From Gilliamella sp. Lep-s35 (GTDB lineage: Bacteria > Pseudomonadota > Gammaproteobacteria > Enterobacterales > Orbaceae): a stretch of DNA of 64,000 bases. A program made the translations under genes and the position numbers. Positions 18,983-28,293 of the stretch are shown here, piece by piece. The stretch lies in contig NZ_WTEX01000013.1 in assembly GCF_009795845.1 (NCBI RefSeq), positions 18,017 to 82,016 on the forward strand, in the 5' to 3' direction. The notes beneath the pieces were generated by a model, which saw nothing but the letters and a program-made list of their open reading frames with translations, had not been told where the DNA came from and searched no databases. Numbering within the stretch: position 1 is the first letter of the stretch; each line of letters begins with the position of its first letter.

Positions 18983-20749
18983 ATGAAAACGTATATTCCA
19001 GGCAAAGATGCCGCCCTAGAAGATTCAATTAACTATTTTCAACAACAACTAACAAAATATGATCTAGAAGTGAAAGAAGCTTCTTGGCTAAACCCAGTGC
19101 CTAATGTGTGGTCAGTACATATTCAAAATACTAAGTGCCCACTCTGTTTTGCTAATGGTAAAGGCGCTAGTAAAAAAGCCGCATTGGCATCGGCCTTGGG
19201 AGAATATTTTGAACGCTTATCAACTAATTACTTTTTTTCTGATTTTTATTTAGGCGAAAAGGCCGCAAATGCTGATTTTGTGCATTATCCGACCGAAAAA
19301 TGGTTTTCTATTCCTGAAGATAATTCCCTACCGAAAGGACTATTATCCAAAGAACTACTTAAGTTTTATGATCCCGATTATGAACTAAGTGCTACGGATT
19401 TAATTGATTTACAATCAAGTAACGGTGAACGAGGTATCTGCGCTTTACCTTTTGAACAGCAGTCTGATAAACAAACTATTTATGTGCCAGTTAATTTAAT
19501 TGCTAATTTATATGCTTCTAATGGTATGTCGGCCGGTAACACTCGTAATGAGGCACGAGTACAAGGGTTATCTGAAATTTTTGAGCGTTATACTAAAAAT
19601 AAAATTATTGCCGAAGCTATTAGCTTACCGGTTATTCCAACCGAAGTGATTAACCGTTATCCAACCGTTTTAGCGGCAATTGATGCACTTGAAAGTGAAG
19701 GCTTTCCGCTTTACTGTTTTGATGCTTCTTTAGGTGGGGAATTTCCCGTTATTTGTGTAGTGTTATTTAATCCACAAAATGGAACTTGTTATGCTTCGTT
19801 TGGTGCACATCCTAATTTTGGTGTTGCGCTTGAAAGAACTGTAACAGAATTATTACAAGGACGTAGTTTAAAAGATCTTGATGTGTTTTCGCCACCAAGC
19901 TTTGATAATGATGATGTTGCAGATCTTAGCAATTTAGAAACGCATTTTATTGATTCAAGCGGTTTTATTTCATGGGATTTATTTAATGAGCAAGCTGATT
20001 ATGAGTTTGTCGATTGGGACTTTTCAGGCACAACCGATCAAGAATTTGCTAATTTAATGGCCATTTTTGCTCGTCACAAAACCGAAGTGTTAATTATGGA
20101 TTACCAACACCTTGGCGTTTATGCTTGCCGTATTTTGGCTGTTGGCATGTCGGAAATTTACCCTCCTGAGGATCTTTTAATTGCTAATAGCAATATGGTT
20201 ATTGGTTTGCGTGATCTTATTTTATCGTTGCCTGATAAAAAGTATACAACCAAACAGTACTTAGACATTATAGAGCAGCTTGATGATGAAGGGCTTGATG
20301 ATTATGCGCGTGTTCGTGAATTACTTGGTATTGCAACAGGTAGCGATAATGCGTGGTTAACACTGCGTGTTGGCGAATTAAAAGCTATGTTAGCATTAGC
20401 AGGTAAAGATCTAACACAAGCACAACAATGGATTGATTGGACGATTGAAATGAATGAATCGATTTTCACTCCTGAGCGTAATCATGCTTATCGTTGTTTA
20501 CAAACATTAGTTAATTTTATTTTGCAACGTGGTAAAAAGCAGTTTAATAACTATCAAACTGCATTTAATAAAATGTATGGCAAAAACTGTGTTGATGACA
20601 TGTGGCAATATGCTAATGGTGAAAAAACATTTTTTGGTTTGTCAGATTTTGCGACAGACCAGAAAACCACCAATAATAATTTAGAACAATTTGCTATGCA
20701 TCAAAAGCTATTAGCAGTGTATAACAAATTACATCAGGCGATGCTATAG
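18983..20749 (+). CDS. ycaO: YcaO, ribosomal protein S12 beta-methylthiolation accessory factor
   Basis: 588 aa from ATG 18983; the frame extends upstream to TTG 18971, but the ATG gives the family's start (MKTYIPGKDAALEDS; E. coli YcaO has FIPGKDAALEDS). YcaO ATP-binding domain in the N-terminal two thirds, with GKGASKKAALASALGEYFER and later SEIFERYTKNK; the C-terminal part is TPR-like and specific to this subgroup. E. coli YcaO assists RimO in modifying Asp88 of ribosomal protein S12. No azole-peptide biosynthesis genes or precursor peptides are nearby, so a natural-product role is not indicated. Confidence 0.93.
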   Translation: MKTYIPGKDAALEDSINYFQQQLTKYDLEVKEASWLNPVPNVWSVHIQNTKCPLCFANGKGASKKAALASALGEYFERLSTNYFFSDFYLGEKAANADFVHYPTEKWFSIPEDNSLPKGLLSKELLKFYDPDYELSATDLIDLQSSNGERGICALPFEQQSDKQTIYVPVNLIANLYASNGMSAGNTRNEARVQGLSEIFERYTKNKIIAEAISLPVIPTEVINRYPTVLAAIDALESEGFPLYCFDASLGGEFPVICVVLFNPQNGTCYASFGAHPNFGVALERTVTELLQGRSLKDLDVFSPPSFDNDDVADLSNLETHFIDSSGFISWDLFNEQADYEFVDWDFSGTTDQEFANLMAIFARHKTEVLIMDYQHLGVYACRILAVGMSEIYPPEDLLIANSNMVIGLRDLILSLPDKKYTTKQYLDIIEQLDDEGLDDYARVRELLGIATGSDNAWLTLRVGELKAMLALAGKDLTQAQQWIDWTIEMNESIFTPERNHAYRCLQTLVNFILQRGKKQFNNYQTAFNKMYGKNCVDDMWQYANGEKTFFGLSDFATDQKTTNNNLEQFAMHQKLLAVYNKLHQAML

Positions 20750-20778
20750 CTTATATCATGTTATAAGTTATATATTCA

Positions 20779-20806
20779 ACTTCCACCGTATTGCCTCGGT
20801 GGAAGT
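20779..20806. terminator. hairpin between convergent ycaO and aroE-like gene
   Basis: Perfect 10-bp stem ACTTCCACCG (20779-20788) / CGGTGGAAGT (20797-20806), loop TATTGCCT. No T-run follows on either strand, but the position between convergent genes suggests transcription termination. Confidence 0.55.
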
Positions 20807-20817
20807 GATAATGTTAT

Positions 20818-21648
20818 TTAACCTTGTCTTGCAAATTCACCTGCTTGTTTAACTAATTCTTCGCTAGGTGTAATACCTGTATATAATACAAATTGTTCAA
20901 GCGCTTGAAGTACTGCAACATCAGCACCTGAAATAATAGTTTTGTTTAACTGTTGGGCATATTTTATCATTGGTGTTTCAACGGGGAGAGCAACGACATC
21001 AAACACAATATCAGCGTTATTTATCATTTTTTTGGGAAAAGCTAATTCTTGCGCTTCAATACTGCCAAGCATGCCAATTGGCGTTACATTAATAATAAGC
21101 TTTGCTTGTTGTGGTGGGATATTTTGTTCATCTTTTACCCATTGATATCCATAGCGTTTGGCTAACGCTTCGCCTTTGGATTGGTTACGGGCGACAATAA
21201 TGCCATTTTTAAAGCCAGCATCATAAAAAGCCCCAATTACTGCATTAGCCATACCACCACTACCTTTTAAGACAAAAGGTGTAGTATTATCAATCTTATT
21301 TTCTACAATGAGTTTAGCAACAGCAATATAATCAGTATTATAAGCTTTTAAATAGTGATTAGTGTTAACAATGGTATTAACCGATTGAATGGATTTTACT
21401 GAATCATCTAATTCATCAATAAACTCAATACAAGCTTCTTTGTAAGGCATTGAAATAGCACAGCCACGAATTGCCAAGGCTTTAATGCCATAAATAGCAT
21501 CTTTCAAATTATTGGTAGTAAAGGCTTTATATAAGTAATTAAGATCAAGTTTTTCATACAAATAATTATGAAAACGAGTACCAAAATTGCTTGGTCTTGC
21601 CGAAAGGGACATGCAAACAGTGGTGTCTTTATTAATAATTCTTGTCAT
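20818..21648 (-). CDS. shikimate 5-dehydrogenase-like protein (HI0607/SDH-L type)
   Basis: 276 aa. N-terminal substrate domain with the family's SLSARPSNFGT in place of the canonical SKSPxIHN of AroE; catalytic-type SMPYK (Lys) and NTDYIA (Asp) are present. The C-terminal Rossmann domain has GSGGMANAV. It is strongly colinear with Haemophilus HI0607, the SDH-L subclass, which acts on shikimate slowly and whose physiological role is unsettled. A true AroE is expected elsewhere. It is transcribed divergently from ygbA. Confidence 0.85.
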   Translation of the reverse strand: MTRIINKDTTVCMSLSARPSNFGTRFHNYLYEKLDLNYLYKAFTTNNLKDAIYGIKALAIRGCAISMPYKEACIEFIDELDDSVKSIQSVNTIVNTNHYLKAYNTDYIAVAKLIVENKIDNTTPFVLKGSGGMANAVIGAFYDAGFKNGIIVARNQSKGEALAKRYGYQWVKDEQNIPPQQAKLIINVTPIGMLGSIEAQELAFPKKMINNADIVFDVVALPVETPMIKYAQQLNKTIISGADVAVLQALEQFVLYTGITPSEELVKQAGEFARQG

Positions 21649-21719
21649 AACAACAACCCCTTGTGATATAGTACAATACTTTTTATTTTACCACTTTCTT
21701 TATTAACGTATATTTAATT

Positions 21720-22049
21720 ATGGTTGCAAATAATAACGGCCCTAAAATTCAGCAAGAAAAAGCAACAGTGAGTACGATGATCTATTTATATTGCCGTAAA
21801 CAACATCATAGCCAACATCATCAGTTATGTGAGGAATGCAACGATCTGTTGCAATATGCTATGCAACGCTTAACAATGTGCCGTTTTGGTGAAGAAAAAA
21901 CGACGTGTGAACGTTGCCCTAAACATTGTTATCGTAAAGATTACAAACAAAAAATAAAACAAGTAATGCGGTTTTCTGGCCCAAGAATGTTAATTTATCA
22001 TCCTACAATGGCATTGAGGCATCTTTATAAAAACTTGGTGAGTAGGTAA
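21720..22049 (+). CDS. ygbA: YgbA-type protein (nitrous-oxide-stimulated promoter family)
   Basis: 109 aa. Cysteine- and histidine-rich: IYLYCRKQHH, LCEECNDLL, MCRFGEEKTTCERCPKHCY, then a basic segment with MRFSGPRMLIYHP. This matches the YgbA_NO family. In enterobacteria ygbA is part of the NsrR-controlled nitrosative-stress response and supports growth after nitric oxide exposure. The six or seven cysteines could bind a metal or Fe-S cluster; that is inference. I could not place an NsrR operator. Short intergenic gaps isolate it from its neighbours. Confidence 0.85.
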   Translation: MVANNNGPKIQQEKATVSTMIYLYCRKQHHSQHHQLCEECNDLLQYAMQRLTMCRFGEEKTTCERCPKHCYRKDYKQKIKQVMRFSGPRMLIYHPTMALRHLYKNLVSR

Positions 22050-22255
22050 GTTATTACTATTATTAACGTCTACTATGGCAAAACAAATATTAACTCGTCA
22101 TAAAGTTAAAATTAGGGTTTAGTATATTCTATTGATTAAAAATACTAATTTCCGAAATAGCCTAAAACTTCCCCCGATTTGTATACTGTGAAAAATTTGT
22201 TATTATTAGAAACAGAATTTAAAATAATGGCTTGATAAGAGTCTGGATCAAAGAA

Positions 22256-23344
22256 ATGTCTATTGCAGTTGTTGAAGTTAATCGTCAAGCAGTTATTCAT
22301 AATGTTGAGTATCTAAAAAAAATGGCTCCAAATAGTCAACTAGTTGCGATTATAAAAGCCAATGCTTATTCACACGGTAGTGAGGAGATTGCTCAATTAT
22401 TACATGATAAAGTAAATTATTTTGGTGTATCACGCTTTACCGAGGCCATGCAATTGCGGAACAAGGGTATTAACACGCCGATTCTGGCTTTGGAAGGTTT
22501 TTTCCCGCATGATGATTTGGATTATTTTATTGATTTTAACATTCAACCAGCTATTCATAGCAAATGGCAAATTGACATATTGCAAACATCCCTCCGTAAA
22601 GATCAAATTACCACATGGTTTAAGCTTGATACAGGAATGCATCGTTTAGGTTTTTGTCCTGATGAAGCAAAAGAAGAATTTTATCGTTTGGCTAGTTGTT
22701 CAGTGGTTTGTAAACCGATTAATATTATGAGTCATTTTAGTTCGGCTGATGATCTCACTTCAAAACAAACGTTAAAGCAAATAGAACTATTTGATCAGTT
22801 TATTGACTCAATTGATGACAAATCACTGATTGGTAAATGTTCACTTGCCGCATCGGGCGGTATATTAGCCTGGCCAGAAGCTCAGCGTGATGTTGTGCGT
22901 CAGGGTATTGCTTTATATGGTGTTTCACCTTTTGATGAACCAATTGCTGAGCTACAACCCGCAATGACGTTTAAATCTGAATTAATTACAGTACGAAAAC
23001 ACAAAAAAGGTGAATCAGTTGGCTATGGTCAAATTTGGTGTAGTCAGCAAGACACTTTGCTCGGTGTGGTTGCCATGGGTTATGGTGATGGCTATCCACG
23101 CAATATTCCAGAAAATACCCCTGTATTGATTAATGGGCGAAAAGTACCCATTGTAGGTCGCGTTTCAATGGATATGATTGTGGTTGATTTAGGTATTAAC
23201 AGCCTTGAAAAACCCGGTGACGAAGTCATATTCTGGGGATCAGAACTTCCTGTTGAGGAAATCGCAAAGCACACTGGAATTAGTGCTTACGAATTAATAA
23301 CGCGCTTAACTTCACGCGCAAAAATTCATTATATAGATAAATAA
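22256..23344 (+). CDS. alr: alanine racemase
   Basis: 362 aa from ATG 22256; a TTG at 22232 is in frame, but the extra eight residues are not typical. The PLP-binding Lys34 sits in AIIKANAYSHG, the TIM-barrel continues with DTGMHRLG and the SHFSSAD motif, and the second catalytic tyrosine is in SVGYGQIW. The C-terminal beta domain carries GRVSMDMIVVDL. It makes D-alanine for peptidoglycan. It is followed after 8 bp by mltG, so the two wall genes may form an operon. Confidence 0.95.
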   Translation: MSIAVVEVNRQAVIHNVEYLKKMAPNSQLVAIIKANAYSHGSEEIAQLLHDKVNYFGVSRFTEAMQLRNKGINTPILALEGFFPHDDLDYFIDFNIQPAIHSKWQIDILQTSLRKDQITTWFKLDTGMHRLGFCPDEAKEEFYRLASCSVVCKPINIMSHFSSADDLTSKQTLKQIELFDQFIDSIDDKSLIGKCSLAASGGILAWPEAQRDVVRQGIALYGVSPFDEPIAELQPAMTFKSELITVRKHKKGESVGYGQIWCSQQDTLLGVVAMGYGDGYPRNIPENTPVLINGRKVPIVGRVSMDMIVVDLGINSLEKPGDEVIFWGSELPVEEIAKHTGISAYELITRLTSRAKIHYIDK

Positions 23345-23352
23345 ATTAAATT

Positions 23353-24375
23353 ATGATTAAAAAAATATTTTTATACACTTTACTCACCCTTATATTAATT
23401 GTTGGTGGCTCGATCAGTATTGGTTATTACTTTTTACAGCAGTTTTCTAAACAGCAAATGTACGTTACTGCCGAAAATCAAATGTTTGTTTTGAAAAAAG
23501 GCACATCCATGCATCAGTTAGTTGAGCAAGTCAAAGCAAGCCAATTGCTCGAAAGGGCATATTTGCTCCCTTATTTGTGTAAATTAGAGCCATCATTAAG
23601 ATCCATTAAAGCAGGGACTTACCAATTACATCCACACATGACGGTTGAAGAGTTTTTGCAATTATTGGTATCAGGCAAAGAGAGTAATTTTTCGATTAAA
23701 TTTGTTGAAGGTAAGCGGGCTAAAGATTGGTTAAATGTTGTTCAAAATACGCCGTATATTCAACAAACTTTAGCGGGAAAAACTGATGAAGAAATTGCTA
23801 AACTACTTGGTATTGAAGGGTCGATAGAAGGTTGGCTATCACCTGATACTTATCTTTATACCGCAGATACGTTAGATATTAATATCTTAAAACGCGCACA
23901 TATGATCATGAAAAGTAATTTACAAAAAATCTGGGATAATCGCGATGGAGATCTTCCTTACCAATCGCCTTATGAACTCCTGATTATTGCATCAATTATT
24001 GAAAAAGAAACTGGCATCAGTTCTGAACGGGCGAATGTGGCTTCGGTATTTGTTAATCGTCTAAAAAGAAAAATGAAGTTACAAACTGATCCAACCATTA
24101 TTTATGGTTTAGGTGACAACTATAAAGGTACCATTAGGCGAGTTGATTTAACTGATACTCAAAACCCTTATAATACCTATGTTATTGAGGGGCTTCCCCC
24201 AACACCAATTGCAATGCCAAGTTTAGCCTCGCTTGAAGCAGCAGCGCATCCAGCTAAAACCAATTATCTATTTTTTGTTGCTAATGGAACAGGCGGCCAT
24301 ACTTTTTCAACTACTTATAGCAATCATCAACAAGCGGTGAATGTATATCGACAGTTATCGAGTAGTGGGAATTAG
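23353..24375 (+). CDS. mltG: endolytic murein transglycosylase MltG
   Basis: 340 aa. An N-terminal membrane anchor (about residues 5-27) is followed by a LysM-like region and the YceG catalytic domain. Catalytic Glu217 lies in IASIIEKETG, followed by the typical LQTDPTIIYGLG and the C-terminal YLFFVANGTGGHTFS. MltG cleaves nascent glycan strands and is thought to set their length near penicillin-binding proteins. In E. coli it lies between pabC and tmk; here it follows alr instead. Confidence 0.96.
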   Translation: MIKKIFLYTLLTLILIVGGSISIGYYFLQQFSKQQMYVTAENQMFVLKKGTSMHQLVEQVKASQLLERAYLLPYLCKLEPSLRSIKAGTYQLHPHMTVEEFLQLLVSGKESNFSIKFVEGKRAKDWLNVVQNTPYIQQTLAGKTDEEIAKLLGIEGSIEGWLSPDTYLYTADTLDINILKRAHMIMKSNLQKIWDNRDGDLPYQSPYELLIIASIIEKETGISSERANVASVFVNRLKRKMKLQTDPTIIYGLGDNYKGTIRRVDLTDTQNPYNTYVIEGLPPTPIAMPSLASLEAAAHPAKTNYLFFVANGTGGHTFSTTYSNHQQAVNVYRQLSSSGN

Positions 24376-24451
24376 CCTCAAAAAAATCAAATAATGATTT
24401 TAATAACGAGTTTTTATTGAGTTATTTTGGTTTTAATTTGTGATATACATT

Positions 24452-24486
24452 AATGTACTGCATATTAATGCGGTACATTTTGTTTT
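24452..24486 (+). terminator. mltG terminator
   Basis: Stem AATGTACTGC (24452-24461) / GCGGTACATT (24470-24479) with one G-T wobble and loop ATATTAAT, followed by TTGTTTTG. Confidence 0.65.
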
Positions 24487-24491
24487 GTTAA

Positions 24492-25343
24492 TTACGATAA
24501 ATCATCAAGTTGTTTAATAAGATTGAGCAGATGATTAACATCTTGTTCTTGCTCTTTTAGTGCTTCCTCAAAATAGGGATGCAGAGCAAATTTAGGTAAA
24601 TTTGCTTTGGCATCAATCATTGCTTGTATTCGCGGAATAAAAATCCACTGCAACCATTCGTGCGCTTGCATGGTATCGATAGCAAAGGGCTCTTGGCTTA
24701 AAAAAGCATCAGGATTTGGCGGTGTGGTTTGCCATAGGTCGATTTTTTGCAATTCTATAATAATTTTTTCAAGTTGCTTAAGTAGCATGTCTGCTTGTGA
24801 TTTTTGTGCAAGCAAATTTTGATAATACTGCCAATCAAAACAAGGCCCAGGATCGGTTTTGCGATCGGGGGCAATATCGCTATGACCTGCGATATCTTTG
24901 ATAGCATAAGTCTGTTGTAATAATAATGTGATGTTTGCTAATTGTTGATATTGTTGTTCGGTAAAATTGTCGCTATCACATCCTTCCATTTCAATACCAA
25001 TTGAAAAATCGTTACAGTTTTCTTTTCCTTCAAATACTGACTTTCCTGCGTGCCATGCCCGTTTATCAAATGGAACAAATTGAATTATTTCACCATCTCG
25101 TCGAATAAATAGATGACTTGACACTTCAAGTTGATAAATCGATTCAAAATATGGATCTTGCTTAGGATCGAGCTTACCGGTAAATAACTGTTCAACATAA
25201 GGACCGCCATATTGATTGGGTGGCAAGCTGATATTATGGATGACAAGTAACGATATCGGTTTATTTGTTGGACGTTCATTATAAAAAGGCGAAACAACCT
25301 GTTTTACACCTTGTAACCAACCATTAATAATTTTTAGGGACAT
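24492..25343 (-). CDS. ampD: AmpD amidase fused to a C-terminal YqcC (DUF446) domain
   Basis: 283 aa, about 100 longer than E. coli AmpD. Residues 1-182 are a complete AmpD: zinc ligands His36 (VIHNISLP), His154 and Asp164 (GHSDIAPDRKTDPG), and Glu118/Glu120 in IGIEMEG. This enzyme cleaves 1,6-anhydro-muropeptides in the cytoplasm, recycling the wall and controlling beta-lactamase induction. Residues about 185-283 match YqcC: QPFxxDTM appears as EPFAIDTMQAHEWLQW, then IPRIQAMI and ALHPYFEEAL. YqcC is normally a separate, uncharacterised protein encoded beside truC. The frame is continuous through the junction, so this is a genuine fusion unless there is a sequencing error. Confidence 0.9.
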   Translation of the reverse strand: MSLKIINGWLQGVKQVVSPFYNERPTNKPISLLVIHNISLPPNQYGGPYVEQLFTGKLDPKQDPYFESIYQLEVSSHLFIRRDGEIIQFVPFDKRAWHAGKSVFEGKENCNDFSIGIEMEGCDSDNFTEQQYQQLANITLLLQQTYAIKDIAGHSDIAPDRKTDPGPCFDWQYYQNLLAQKSQADMLLKQLEKIIIELQKIDLWQTTPPNPDAFLSQEPFAIDTMQAHEWLQWIFIPRIQAMIDAKANLPKFALHPYFEEALKEQEQDVNHLLNLIKQLDDLS

Positions 25344-25540
25344 ATTGACTCCAACTTATCTAATAAACCGATGTATGGATTTGTTTTGCGATCTGTTTCA
25401 CGAAAATTAGACATACAACGTAACAATCAAGTGCATAATGGATTTTGCATTCCAACCTAGCTATTTCGTTATTATTTCATTTTTTTGTCTTGCTATAAAG
25501 AATGTTCTATTAAATAACTGACTGAAAAATTGAGGTGCTT

Positions 25541-25972
25541 ATGTCTAATCAATCGGGGTTTACATTATTTGAACTGATGATAGCCATTGTTGTCATTGCT
25601 ATTTTAACCGCTATCGGTGTACCAGCCTATCAAGGATACGTAAAAAAAGCCGCACTGACTGATATGTTACAAATAATGACATCATATAAAACTGCTGTTG
25701 AAATTTGTGCTGTTGAACAAGGCGGTTTAACTAACTGTAGCAATGGTAATAATGGTGTGCCAGCAAGTCGAACGTCGAATTATGTAACTTCAATTACAGT
25801 CAATAACGGTATTATCACCTTGGTCGGAACCAGTGCTTTAACAGGGTTAACAACGACACTAACCCCCACAGTTAACGCCACTCATGGCAATTTAGATTGG
25901 AGCCGAGTTTGCACCACATCACCTGTTGATGCCAGTTTAACCAGTGCTTGTGAAGATATTTTTAAATTTTAA
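25541..25972 (+). CDS. ppdD: type IV major pilin (PpdD/PilA-like)
   Basis: 143 aa from ATG 25541, preceded by GAGG at 25532-25535; a GTG two codons upstream is in frame but lies inside the ribosome site. Class III leader MSNQSG, processed between Gly6 and Phe7; mature Glu5 is present (FTLFELM), followed by the hydrophobic N-terminal helix. Cysteines at the C-terminal loop (VCTTSPVDASLTSACED) form the D-region disulfide, and another pair surrounds EQGGLTN. First gene of a pilin-ATPase-platform-peptidase operon that should build a type IV pilus used for adhesion or DNA uptake. Confidence 0.92.
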   Translation: MSNQSGFTLFELMIAIVVIAILTAIGVPAYQGYVKKAALTDMLQIMTSYKTAVEICAVEQGGLTNCSNGNNGVPASRTSNYVTSITVNNGIITLVGTSALTGLTTTLTPTVNATHGNLDWSRVCTTSPVDASLTSACEDIFKF

Positions 25973-26011
25973 TGTTTGTGTTTAAAAATTAACTGATAAG
26001 GAAGCACCATT

Positions 26012-27121
26012 ATGCAAGAAGAACAGCTAATTGAAAGTATTGATAAATTACTGCTTGAAGCATTAGATAAGCGTGCTTCGGATATTCATTTTGAGCCTTA
26101 TCAACATAGTTATCGTATTCGTATGCGTATTGATGGTGTTTTGCACGATATGCTATCACCGCCCCTTGCATTAGCTAAACAGATAACAGCAAGATTAAAA
26201 ATCATGTCTCAACTAAATATAGCTGAACATCGATTACCGCAAGATGGTCAACTCATTATTGATCGTTATACCATGCGTATTGCCACTTTGCCTGTAATGA
26301 ATGGCGAAAAAATTGTTTTAAGAGTAATGGATAACCATGAATCTGAATTAACCATTAATGATTTAGGGTTAACGGATGCAGATCTGTTAACATTCAAACA
26401 AATTTTAGACTACCCACAAGGATTGATTTTAGTTACAGGTCCAACAGGTAGCGGTAAAACGGTGACGTTATATAGTGGATTAAAGCGGTTAAATAAAACC
26501 GAACGTAATATTTGTAGCGTTGAAGATCCCATTGAAATCCCCCTAGAGGGCATTAACCAAACTGCGATTAATCTTAAAGCTGGCTTAACATTTGCTATTG
26601 TATTGCGTGCCTTATTGCGGCAAGATCCTGATGTGATGATGATTGGCGAGATTCGCGATCGTGAAACTGCCGAAATTGCCATTCAAGCTGCACAAACAGG
26701 GCATTTAGTGTTATCTACATTGCATACTAATTCAAGTGTCGAGGCAATAACACGATTAAAGCAAATGGGAATAGAAAATTATCTATTGTCATCAAGTTTA
26801 AAATTAATTATTGCTCAGCGGTTAGTTCGAAAATTGTGCCCACACTGTAAAGTTGTGGCCAGTGATTTGGTTAAGTTAGACAATCAATACCAACCCCATT
26901 ATTTAGCTTCGGGATGCCCAAATTGTATTGGTGGTTATAAAGGAAGGATTGGGTTATATGAATTTTTAGTCATCAGTTCCGACATTCAACAGCAAATATT
27001 AATCAATCAAACTATTTTACCTTCAAATATGACTTCGCTAAAAATGGCTGGACAAAAATTAGTGAAGCAGGGAATAACAACATTAGCTGAATTAAATCGA
27101 GTTTTGGGTGATACAGTATGA
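26012..27121 (+). CDS. hofB: type IV pilus assembly ATPase PilB/HofB, short form
   Basis: 369 aa, about 90 residues shorter than usual because the N-terminal (GspE_N/MshEN) domain is missing: the protein starts directly at the PAS-like N2 domain (LDKRASDIHFEPY). Walker A GPTGSGKT at 143-150, Walker B DPDVMMIGE at 205-213, a His box at STLHTN, and a four-cysteine zinc site (CPHC about 278, CPNC about 305). It powers pilin extrusion as a hexamer. The ATG is preceded by AAGGAAG, and only 39 bp separate it from the pilin stop, so nothing has been missed upstream. It overlaps hofC by 4 bp (ATGA). Confidence 0.92.
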   Translation: MQEEQLIESIDKLLLEALDKRASDIHFEPYQHSYRIRMRIDGVLHDMLSPPLALAKQITARLKIMSQLNIAEHRLPQDGQLIIDRYTMRIATLPVMNGEKIVLRVMDNHESELTINDLGLTDADLLTFKQILDYPQGLILVTGPTGSGKTVTLYSGLKRLNKTERNICSVEDPIEIPLEGINQTAINLKAGLTFAIVLRALLRQDPDVMMIGEIRDRETAEIAIQAAQTGHLVLSTLHTNSSVEAITRLKQMGIENYLLSSSLKLIIAQRLVRKLCPHCKVVASDLVKLDNQYQPHYLASGCPNCIGGYKGRIGLYEFLVISSDIQQQILINQTILPSNMTSLKMAGQKLVKQGITTLAELNRVLGDTV

Positions 27122-28293
27122 AACGGCTCTATTATTGGTATGATGTTGATTTTAATCAACACAAAATTATCGCTGAATCATCACAGGCTGCTAAACGGCA
27201 TTTATTGTTACAAGGTAAAATCGCCATTAAGATTAAAGCAGGTAATATTATTACCGCACATAGCTTTAATCGTACTGATTTGCTGATGATTACTAAACAA
27301 TTAGCGACGATGTTAAAAGCTGGATTATCTATTATTGATACATTGCAATTACTTGCCCAAGAGCAAACTAAACCTCACTGGCAATATTTGTTGCTTGATA
27401 TTAAGCAACAAATAGCTAAAGGCGAATTTTTATCCCAAGTATTACGGCAACACTCTTCGGTATTTTCTGCCCTGTATTGCGAAATTATAGCAACAGGCGA
27501 ACTGACAGGACAGCTTGATGAAAGTTTTGAGCAATTAGCGTTATTGCTTGAAAAATCAATCAAACTACAAAAAAGTTTGAAAAAGGCAATGCGTTACCCA
27601 ATGTTTTTATTATTGGTTGCGATAATTGTAAGTTTGGTGATGTTGTTGTTTGTTTTGCCAAAATTTTCCGATATTTATCAAGATTTCGATGCCGAGTTGC
27701 CTGCTTTTACACAAGGTGTGATTGATTTTTCTAATTATTTGCAACAAAGCTGGTTAATTTGGTGTGTAATTTTTTTTATTAGCTATTTTTGTTATCAGCG
27801 CTATTTAAAAGTACGCTATCGCCATAAAATCGAAAAAATAATAATCAAAATCCCTTTTATTGGTCGAGTGATTCAAACTAGCTGCTTAACGCAAATTTTT
27901 CAAACCATTGCGATCACCCAAAAAGCAGGCATACCATTATTAGCGGGTTTAGCTGCAGCGGCGAATACCACTTATTATTGCCTTTATCGTGATAGCCTTT
28001 CGAAAATTATAGATAGTATTGAGCAAGGACACTCATTTAGCCATGTATTGCATCAGCAATTATATTTTCCTAGCTTATGTGCCCAGCTTATTCATGTAGG
28101 CGAAGAGTCAGGTACGTTAGATTTAATGCTTGATAAGTTAGCTAACTATTATCAAGAACAAAATCAAACCCTAACCGATAATTTATCGCAAGCGTTTGAG
28201 CCATTATTAATGCTAGTATTGGCGTTGATTATTGGTAGTTTAATTGTAGCTATGTATTTACCGATATTTCAAATGGGCGAAGTGATTCACTAA
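27118..28293 (+). CDS. hofC: type IV pilus inner-membrane platform protein PilC/HofC
   Basis: 391 aa, the usual GspF-family length. Two repeated cytoplasmic T2SSF helical domains (about 55-165 and 265-375), with membrane segments at about 158-180, 205-225 and 365-388. Conserved motifs include LATMLKAGLSIIDTLQLL at the start of the first domain and LTQIFQTIAITQKAGIPLL in the second. The platform couples the ATPase to pilin assembly. Start and stop codons overlap with hofB (ATGA) and pilD (TAATG), showing tight translational coupling. Confidence 0.94.
   Translation: MKRLYYWYDVDFNQHKIIAESSQAAKRHLLLQGKIAIKIKAGNIITAHSFNRTDLLMITKQLATMLKAGLSIIDTLQLLAQEQTKPHWQYLLLDIKQQIAKGEFLSQVLRQHSSVFSALYCEIIATGELTGQLDESFEQLALLLEKSIKLQKSLKKAMRYPMFLLLVAIIVSLVMLLFVLPKFSDIYQDFDAELPAFTQGVIDFSNYLQQSWLIWCVIFFISYFCYQRYLKVRYRHKIEKIIIKIPFIGRVIQTSCLTQIFQTIAITQKAGIPLLAGLAAAANTTYYCLYRDSLSKIIDSIEQGHSFSHVLHQQLYFPSLCAQLIHVGEESGTLDLMLDKLANYYQEQNQTLTDNLSQAFEPLLMLVLALIIGSLIVAMYLPIFQMGEVIH

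Noticed and set aside
18983..20749. YcaO considered as part of an azole/thioamide natural-product cluster
   Set aside because: The sequence is colinear with the stand-alone E. coli YcaO, and no precursor peptide, dehydrogenase or docking protein genes are nearby.
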